From Halichondria panicea (lineage: Eukaryota; Porifera; Demospongiae; Suberitida; Halichondriidae), in assembly GCF_963675165.1 (NCBI RefSeq), contig NC_087380.1:3463803-3527802 (forward strand): a DNA stretch of 64,000 bases, read 5' to 3'. The position numbers and the translations under genes were made by a program. Shown here piece after piece: positions 56,470 through 64,000 of the stretch. Below the pieces are notes generated by a model. That model ran no database searches. It was given only the letters and a program-made list of their open reading frames with translations, and was not told the origin of the DNA. Within the stretch, counting starts at the first letter, position 1; each line of letters opens with the position of its first letter.

Positions 56470-57302
56470 TAGCCTCGATCCCAGGCCGAGTTTTCGCTTT
56501 ATAAGGGTTAGGTGAACAACTAGGCCTGGTATAATATACTAGTTGTATGCGCATGCGTCAAATTTTCATTGTATATTTGTGGTCGGCAAAAATATTTAAT
56601 AAATCAATAATCGAAATTTGTACACAGAAAATGCACAGAGTGAGTACACAAAAGATGCACATAGGGAGTACACAAAAGATGCACATAGGGAGCTGCTTCA
56701 CAAAGGCCTGGGGAGTTGCCAGTTGTGCTGCAGCACAATTACAGTGACCCAGGGCAACTTCAGGATGATTGAATGCCTTCAAATTACGTTTCAAAAAGAT
56801 TTAGCAGGCTGCTGGACTTCTCTGATTTTAGGCCCCAACTCGTAACTCAGTTAAATTTTGCTTGAGAAAACGTAGATTCTCTTGATGTCTCTGAGCTACC
56901 CAGCAACGCTCGAATGAGCAGGTCATACTCCAGTCCTGTGAGTATAGGAAAATATTAAAAGAAACCAATGACGGTTAAACCCTTACCTCAAACTGTCCAG
57001 TCTCATCCGTTAGTATAGCCAAGAGGAGTACTGTTGGGATAGTTGGATATTAGCCATCGCTCCTGTACAGAGAAGTAGACATTCTAAATACGTGTGATCT
57101 ATACATATTAAATTTCTCATATTAAACAGGTTATAGTGTCATTGTCGACGAGCTGATGATGGCAGCACCAAGTTCTCTAGCTCACACTCTTCACTTGATC
57201 CACCATATTAATGATGAAACTATAGTCTACCTACCGGTAGATCTTGCCAAACATGAACAAGATAGCATAGCCATAGGGCCCACACAAAAATATCTGACCT
57301 TA
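56470..57302. mobile_element. Right-truncated copy of the 6175-7252 MITE
   Basis: Begins TAGCCTCGATCCCAGGCCG and follows the reverse complement of 7252-6463 for ~830 bp, then breaks off at CTGACCTTA without the second inverted repeat. A GCACATAGGGAGTACACAAAAGAT unit is present in one more copy than in the 6175-7252 element. The breakpoint joins sequence also found at 19727. Confidence 0.9.
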
Positions 57303-57349
57303 AATCCCATGCACTCAGCTAGCTCAGGAGATACTTAGATGAATGGAAT

Positions 57350-58290
57350 TCAATTAAAGTCCTCAGGAAGCAGCTTTGCACATCTTGAATGAATACTGTA
57401 ATAATATGTATCTTTGATGCATAAAATCTTGAATGAAAATTGCACATCTTGAATGAATACGTACTGTATATAGCTATGCATCTTGAATGCAATCTGAATG
57501 AAAATGTAACATTGAAATATGGTGGGCCGTTTGTTTCAAAATTCAAATGTTACATTTCATTCAGATTACAATACATTCATTCAAGATGCATACAGTATTC
57601 ATTCAAGATGTGCAATTTTCATTCAAGATTTTTATGCATTCAACAGTATCCATTCAAGATTTTGATGCATTCATTAAAGATGCACTATTCATTCAAGATG
57701 CACATCATTCAGATTAAAGATATGCATGCATACAGTCATTAAAACACAACATTTAAGAGATGTCACTTGCTTCAATACTCGGAATTTGGCAATTGAACCC
57801 ACTTGACCTCTTGTTAATTTTCGTTTCCAATTAAACATTCTCGTATTTTTAATAATTATCAGTGACCTTGCAATTGAACCTACCACACTTATACGTCACC
57901 ACTAATTGATAAGAGCTGTATGATACATGACGTACATAGACAGTTTTTTCCCCTCTCGAACCTCCTCTGTGGTAGCGGAGGATACATGTATGCAGAGATA
58001 TAAGGTGTGCATACAGTAACACGCATGGTCATAGATAACAAAAGAGAGGCAGAGCGATAGTGAGAGAGCAGAGGAAGATCGTCAGGGTCAAAAGTATATA
58101 AAGCTGCTTCCGGAGGACGTTATGAGTGGATCAATTAAAGTCCTCCTTTTGCACATCTTGAATGAATACTGTAAGGCATCTTGAATGCATAAAAATCTTG
58201 AATGAAAATTGCACATCTTGAATGAATGTATTTTAATCTGAATGAAAATGTAAAATTTGAATTTTGAAACAAACGGCCCACCATATTGAA
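57350..58290. repeat. Palindromic array of CATTCAAGATG / CATCTTGAATG motifs
   Basis: CATCTTGAATGAAT motifs run forward at 57370-57510, inverted (ATTCATTCAAGATG) at 57560-57710 and forward again at 58150-58230. The block TGGTGGGCCGTTTGTTTCAAAATTC at 57520 returns inverted at ~58255-58280. Flanks ATTGAAATA and ATTGAAACA resemble a 9 bp target duplication; segmental copy A (19860-19890) has one such site and no palindrome. Confidence 0.65.
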
Positions 58291-61200
58291 ACAACGGCCC
58301 ACCATAGCTCCACAACTGAGACGACCTATTATATCAAACCTGTCAAACCAGAGTGTGAAAAGTTCGAGTGTGAACTAATTAATTATGTGCATGTAGCTAC
58401 ATTTCATCACCTTCAATTAAATCCTATATAGCTGCGCGGCATGTCTCACCATCACATCAGACAACTCCCTCAGGCTTGTAATGTGTCCATTTATGTTAAG
58501 TGCAACTCGGAGATTTCTCGAACTAGTCTCGTCCCTTCCTCTCCTTGTAATTGATTGGTCGAGAAGCACGCTATTCTCGGATAATGTGAGCCTGTTAATC
58601 GAAATTCAACTCATGGAGATACGCTGTGATCATTGGAACTGTTTTCAATGCATTCCTTATCGATAATCACCACGATTACTTCATACAGCTGCTTCTACAC
58701 AAGAGATCACTTCGTCTAAGTGCTAGTCTGATGCTCTTCTTTCCAGTTCTAATGATCTCGTTTTCCTCCTCACCACACTTATTATATCACGTCTTATTTG
58801 TGTCGAATTTGGGCTCTCTAATGAGTCTCTATATAGACTTATACCGATATTAGGTACTGTTCTCCGGCGTGTTTTTTTGTGGTATATAGCTATTGTTCAT
58901 TGGTCTGCAAATTAACATTAATAGGGAGGGTATGAACTTCTTTATTCTCATTCTTGTTCTCTTCAGTTCAACTTTGTCTTCATATTAAATAGTATAAAGA
59001 CAATGTTAAAGAGAACAAGATTGAGGATAACGAGGAGAGAGGCTCGTGTTGTGCCTGTAGCCAAGATACCTCAATGACTATAGGATGGATTTATAGATTT
59101 TACAGAAGTCATGTTCTTGTTTATAGGCTGGTGTTAGACTGACCATTATAATTGTCCTGCATGGCTTTCTTAATTAAGGCATGATTAATGTATTGTATTG
59201 TAAATCTATATCCTTTATTGGCTTGTTTTACACATCACAGGGTTGATAGTCCTCACTGGTGGACCTGAAGCTCTCGTCTACTCCAGTGTGAGTGTGGTTG
59301 AGGGGTCAGTGATCCAGATCTACTATACTGTAGAAGATAATACCACTTTCACCTTAATTCACATGGACTCTCAATGGAAGCTCTCTATTAAACGATCCAC
59401 CTCACGTTCGTATCAGGGAAGACAATCTCCCTGAGCGCTCAGCATCATTGCTCACTGATGACTCCACGCCTGTGCTCACTGTGGACAACCTCAGAGATTC
59501 TGATGATGGAGTCTATCAGTGCACTGCTACTAGTGGAACTACTTCTGGCAATGGAGCGGCTGTCACACTATACCTATAGCAAGTACGTAAATAAGTGTGT
59601 ACAGACAAAAGTCATGTATGAATGATTACTAGCAACTTGTTTAAAGTGCGTTCTATATATAGCTGCATGTGTCCTCTACTCATTGATGTTGAATGAACCT
59701 ATTGATGTCTTCTTCAGTTAGTTTTGTCCTCAATGACAATCGTATTGGGATAGCTCTTAGTGACACTGTTGATGGTTCTATACACTGACATGCATTGGTA
59801 TATGGAGTGATGATATACCCCACCCCATCTGTGGTGTGGGTGAGGAGCGGACAAGTTGTGGATGACATTGACTCATGAATTACCATCACCTCGACCACAA
59901 TCGTCAATGGACAAGTGACTATAGTTTTCTGACTATCACTAACTAATTATTTGGGCTGTCTGATATAGGAGTGCACCAGTGTGTACCGATGACAATGATG
60001 GTGAGGAGGTCATCACATCAGTACCACGTTGAGATATCTGCATGAGTGTTGTATCATCACACCATCTGTATCATCATTTTACGTTCTCCTGAGAAGTTGG
60101 TCATTGAAGTGAGGGTGTCAGGAGAATATGAAATGCTGTTCTGGGTTGTAAACAGTTTTTCATACCTGGTGGAATGCCTCCTTAAGAGCTACCCGACTAT
60201 TTTGAGACGCTTGTACGAGACAACACCACTGCTGACGATGAGGGGTTCTACGTACATTGTTCAGCCTCAATTCAATTGGCAAGTTTGGCAAATTCCTTTT
60301 ATGCATCATACCGGTGTTGATTTTGGAGTAATTGCGCCAGGTACGGCACTAATTTCATCTTAAACCAATTCTTTATAAAATCTAATTTCATAGTTGATAC
60401 CAACACAACATCTCTCAGCACCTCTACTGTTGTGATCCCCGAGGTAGGCAGTGCAGATCGACATCTCCTGTAGATCAGTGGGAGCTCCCATTCCTAGTAT
60501 ATCACAGGCATGCATGCGAGGTCAATAACTAAACCATTGACTTTTAGCAGACAGACACAGAGACGTCATTTGTAGCTACACTGCATGACTGGAAACAGAG
60601 GTGTTGACGTAACTCTTGGTAGCATTGAGTCACCCCTCCATATTGTGAGTGCCACATACCGATCATGATGGAGTAACGGAACCAACTCTGATGATTTCAC
60701 TGTCGCCAGCATGCAGTGCTTTCATCACTGTACAAGTAAATGGTGAGTAATATTCTAAATTCTCGGGTGCGGTATATACGGTAGGTAGTGTGTTTGTGTG
60801 TTTGTGTGTGTCTGTAGACTTCTGCTCAATAATAAATGAAATACAAGCAAGAGATTGTAAATAGGCTTCTAGTCTCGTTTTCTTGTATATTGCATATTAC
60901 AATTAGTGGATTTGCAAAAATGCTTCGTTCTAGAGTTATAGCTATAGGTTTGCTTACTTGGAATGCCATTGTAAGCTTTTCAGAACAGTTGGTAGCAAAA
61001 CTTGTCCATGGTGGGAGTGTTGCTACTCTAGTCAGTAGTTAGCTCTACCTAGAACGCTAGCTATTGGTATAGCTGCAAGAGTGAGAAAAGAATTGCAAGC
61101 TGCACTTAATTTAGCTGTTTTATGCTAGACTCGCGAGCCGTCACTTTTGAAAAGTGGTCCAAACTATTTTTACAGATCTTAACATCATTATAAAACATTG

Positions 61201-63180
61201 GAGAAACTCAAGCATCTGCATGCTATTGACGTGCATGTGTGTGTGAGCACGTGTCTAATAAATCTCGAGACACGGTTGCTATAAGCTAGTGTGTGCCCCT
61301 GCACACGCGAGAAAGGTTTAGCTAAACGCAATACATTCGCAATGCATACCCTTTACCCGCAATGCATACCCTTTACCGCAACACTCCTTCAAGGGTGAGC
61401 CAGGCCATGACTATAGCAGCTGTTATTAGAGTTAGGCCAATTATTAGTTAGAGGAATGCAGCCGCGCTATTTAATTAATTAGCTCCCCATACTTGGGGGT
61501 AAATACGTGGCCTAGCCTTGCACCAGTCATTATATAGCCATCGAACTACCCACAGGAGGGAAGTTGTGATGTGTACATGTGGCAGCCAAACTAGTACAGT
61601 TTAGCCTTGATTATCCGAACCGATCATCCAAATTCTCGAATGTCTTAATGAGATTCGACCAAATTTATAGCCAACACCTACTTGAGTTACACCACCATTA
61701 CATTTTTATTTTTATTTTTTATAATAATTCTGCAAATGCATGGATATACACTAGTAGCATATTATGGTAACCTAACGTGTCCTGTATATAGTACTTACAA
61801 TAGTGTGTACAAACTAATATTATGCTATAATGCAAGTAACAGAGTACATTATTAATGTCTGTCAGGATGTTATATTCTTATACAGATTTAGACGGTAGAT
61901 TTATTACCACGCACCTAATGACTATAAATAATTATGTGTATACGCTATTGGCAATCAAAAAGTGAATTGATGCAATTGAGTAAGTTCAATGTCACTGATA
62001 CAAAAACACATGCAGCAAAAACATGTACAAAGTGGAACTGACCCATGCACTCCCTGCCTAAACTGTTCGTCTATTACACAACCCACTAGATATAATATTC
62101 TAGTTCATGGTTGAGCAATATTTAGTCATTTTGTGGATAATATTTTCGTGGTTGCTGCTTGCACTGCAGGTAAAGGTAGGCAAGGTCGCTTCATTCGTGG
62201 GTAAAATATTCGTGGTTAGACCTCCAAACACGAAAACCACGATATTTTGCTCCACGAAAATTACCCTCTATATACGGTATATAATAGCAGTCGTTTTTTA
62301 ACCTGTAAAGAACCTCTTTCTTTAAATAAATTGCATAAACTACAATATTGAGGCCAAAACTGTACATTTTATGTATGATTCACTCATACAAAGGGCCAGT
62401 GGAATCTTCAGTATTCCTGCAACCTGTATAATGCATGGAACGATGCATTTAAAGTTATAATGTCAAAAATCACAACAAAAGCTTACCCAGTGGCACCAGC
62501 TCACTCCACCTCCCCTCTGCAGCTGACGTTTTGGCTCTCACCTGACATTATAGATATTTAATGTACTGCTATATAGATTTGTAGTCACACCTGCACCATG
62601 ATGTTGTCAGTGCTGACTAGCCTGGTATCTTCAACGGCATGGAAAAGTTCTCTTCTTCCTTTAGACACTACCAGATCCGAACCAGACCCTTGAGGAGCGA
62701 ATCTGACATCGTAGCCAGTAATCCTCCCATACGACCTTGTGGGAGTGGTCCAAACCACATTAGTGCAGAAACCAATCACCAGGGATGGGGCATTAGACCC
62801 TAAAAGAAAGGTAGAAATAGAATCGACAATTTTGTTCCTGATAATTACACAGAGCATTTTGCTCAGTACAACTATTGTACAAATATTAATGCATGGTAAG
62901 TTGCAGACAAGTTTTTGTAAATGTGTAGGATACTGGTAGGGATGTACGCAGGTGTGTTTACGTGTATTGCGCAAACATTTTCTAGAATGGTATCAGTCAA
63001 GTCACTTACTTGTATCCCCAGTCATGGTTACCACCTCACAGCTCCTGTTCTGTCTTCCCTCATCCTGATCACTCACTCCATTCTCAGTGATCACTCGGAT
63101 GGTGTAGATGGTGAGTGGCCGCAGACCAGACACTGAATAGTCCACCAGGGCATCTTGTTTGACATACGGCCTGCTGTTGT
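57916..63180. repeat. Segmental duplication, copy B
   Basis: Direct-orientation counterpart of 19484-24842, 38 kb away. It includes the decayed Ig gene (59241-60742), the TAGACTCGCGAGCC solo end (61126), the truncated CCGTATAG MITE and the FN3 exons. It continues to the right into exons that copy A lacks. Confidence 0.9.
59241..60742 (+). pseudogene. Ig-domain gene remnant, copy B
   Basis: Same Ig modules and nearly all the same frame breaks as 20813-22322 (GGPEALVYSSVSVVEG, DSDDGVYQCTA, ADDEGFYVHC in separate frames). The shared lesions date the decay to before the segmental duplication. Confidence 0.6.
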
Positions 63181-63638
63181 GTTGAGTGAAGGTCTGGTTG
63201 TCCTCAGAGTAGAATATATTGTAGTAGAAGTCATCTCTCCCAGTGATCTCAGGCCTCTCCCAACGCACAGTGATTGTGTTACCTTGAGTTCTCTCAGCAA
63301 CTACTTGCAAACTCTTACAGTTAACCGGAGGAGCTGTTGCATGCATGTATGGTGCAAAAATTTGCAAACTTTTATCAGTCAATTAATACTGCAGTACCCT
63401 ATAAATTCATTCGAATACAAGAAAATGAGTACTTGAAATATGTGGGCTGAATACTCCTTACCTGAACACACAAAGTTGGGTCCCTCTAATTTTGTTCTGT
63501 AGTAGCCACGGAAACAGGTACACTTCATGATAATATTGAGATTTTTTCCAGAATTAAAGCTGTTTCCAGGACAAGGAACACAAGCACTCTCTCCAGTAGA
63601 TAAGTCTGCTATATAGGTCCCCAATGGGCACCTGGGCA
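62487..63638 (-). CDS. FN3 / Eph-receptor-like cysteine-rich gene, 3' part
   Basis: Minus-strand exons: 63638-63462, 63333-63010, 62799-62591, 62541-62487, with good splice sites, phases 1/1/0/1 and a 49 bp last intron. The first encodes an Eph-receptor/GCC2-GCC3-type module (CPLGTYIADLSTGESACVPC, then ...CTCFRGYYR). The second is a full FN3 domain (ITVRWERPEI, DFYYNIFYSEDN, GLRPLTIYTIRVIT); the third and fourth together make a second FN3 (NVVWTTPTRS, RITGYDVRFAP, VRAKTSAAEGRWSEL). Such ectodomains in sponges often sit before a membrane helix and a tyrosine kinase, but neither is found further along this strand, where the decayed Ig block lies instead. Upstream exons are beyond the right edge. 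It may be a receptor cut by the duplication, or continue by a long intron. Confidence 0.7.
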
Positions 63639-64000
63639 CTGTGGGAAAATATATACTCATCTAAAGCAGTACCGTATTACTAGAATATTTTGCTGGTGAA
63701 AAACCTTTGCGAATGAGCCAAATCAGCAGAAATGTGGACCATTTGCGATCTAATATTGCGTTCTGGCAAGGATCGTGTGTATTTACTAGTAATAATTTAG
63801 GTTTTGTGGATTTTATTTGATCAACCATCACAAAGTTCGCAAATGTTTGATGCTCGCTAGTAATACCGTATACCAAGTCTGCATGTTATTGTACATAATT
63901 TACAATTACAAAATACAGCTTTAGTGCTGAGTAGGCCCTATTTCTTTTTCACCCATTATTCTATTCTTGAAAAATGTGTCATAAAAAACCTCATAAAAAT
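63639..64000. other. Intron or upstream part of the FN3/Eph-like gene
   Basis: No exon recognised on the minus strand between 63639 and the window edge. The phase at the 63638 acceptor requires a further upstream exon. Confidence 0.4.

Overview
The window looks like nuclear DNA of an early-branching animal, most likely a marine demosponge of the Amphimedon type. It is AT-rich, with short introns and GT-AG splice sites. It holds sushi/CCP, Ig-like, FN3, Eph-like and SRCR modules, a death-domain gene beside a TKL-like kinase with a coiled coil, and very many small inverted-repeat transposons. A cnidarian is the main alternative. The assignment rests on domain content and repeat style, not on a database match. 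LAYOUT: 0-8.2 kb is repeat-rich. It has one glutamyl-tRNA synthetase exon (minus strand) beside nested inverted-repeat elements, a small TATA-driven ORF, and two MITEs just upstream of the next gene. 8.3-18.5 kb is a secreted sushi-domain gene (signal peptide, Ig-like domain, eight CCP modules, unrecognised C-terminal domain) followed by a recent tandem copy of its 3' two thirds. 19.5-24.8 kb and 57.9-63.2 kb are two copies of one segmental duplication carrying a decayed Ig-domain gene (plus strand) and FN3 exons (minus strand). The second copy runs on into a better preserved FN3/Eph-like gene that leaves the window on the right. 25-31 kb holds an SRCR fragment, a fossil retroelement ORF fragment, a kinase and a death-domain gene that share a C-terminal tail, and a GT microsatellite. 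32.1-33.6 kb is a 740 bp tandem duplication. 33.9-44.8 kb appears to be one 10.9 kb DNA transposon with ~110-120 bp inverted ends, a 6 bp target duplication, an intron-containing integrase-type transposase and a decayed UBX-like/HECT ubiquitin-ligase gene as apparent cargo. 45.9-54.9 kb is a second large element with CACTGTAAAAAC ends. Nested in it is a 3.9 kb transposon with perfect 33 bp inverted repeats and a ~1069-residue DDE-type transposase. MAIN RESULT: the strongest cross-cutting signal is a set of inverted-repeat elements, some only 51-76 bp long, whose ends start TAG and finish CTA and which are flanked by exact 9-10 bp direct repeats. At least eight independent copies carry recognisable target duplications, and one has its empty site preserved in the neighbouring tandem duplicate. 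No transposase for them is in the window; the target-site length recalls Mutator-like elements. No rRNA, CRISPR array or convincing tRNA was seen. All calls come from reading the sequence and comparing copies by eye.
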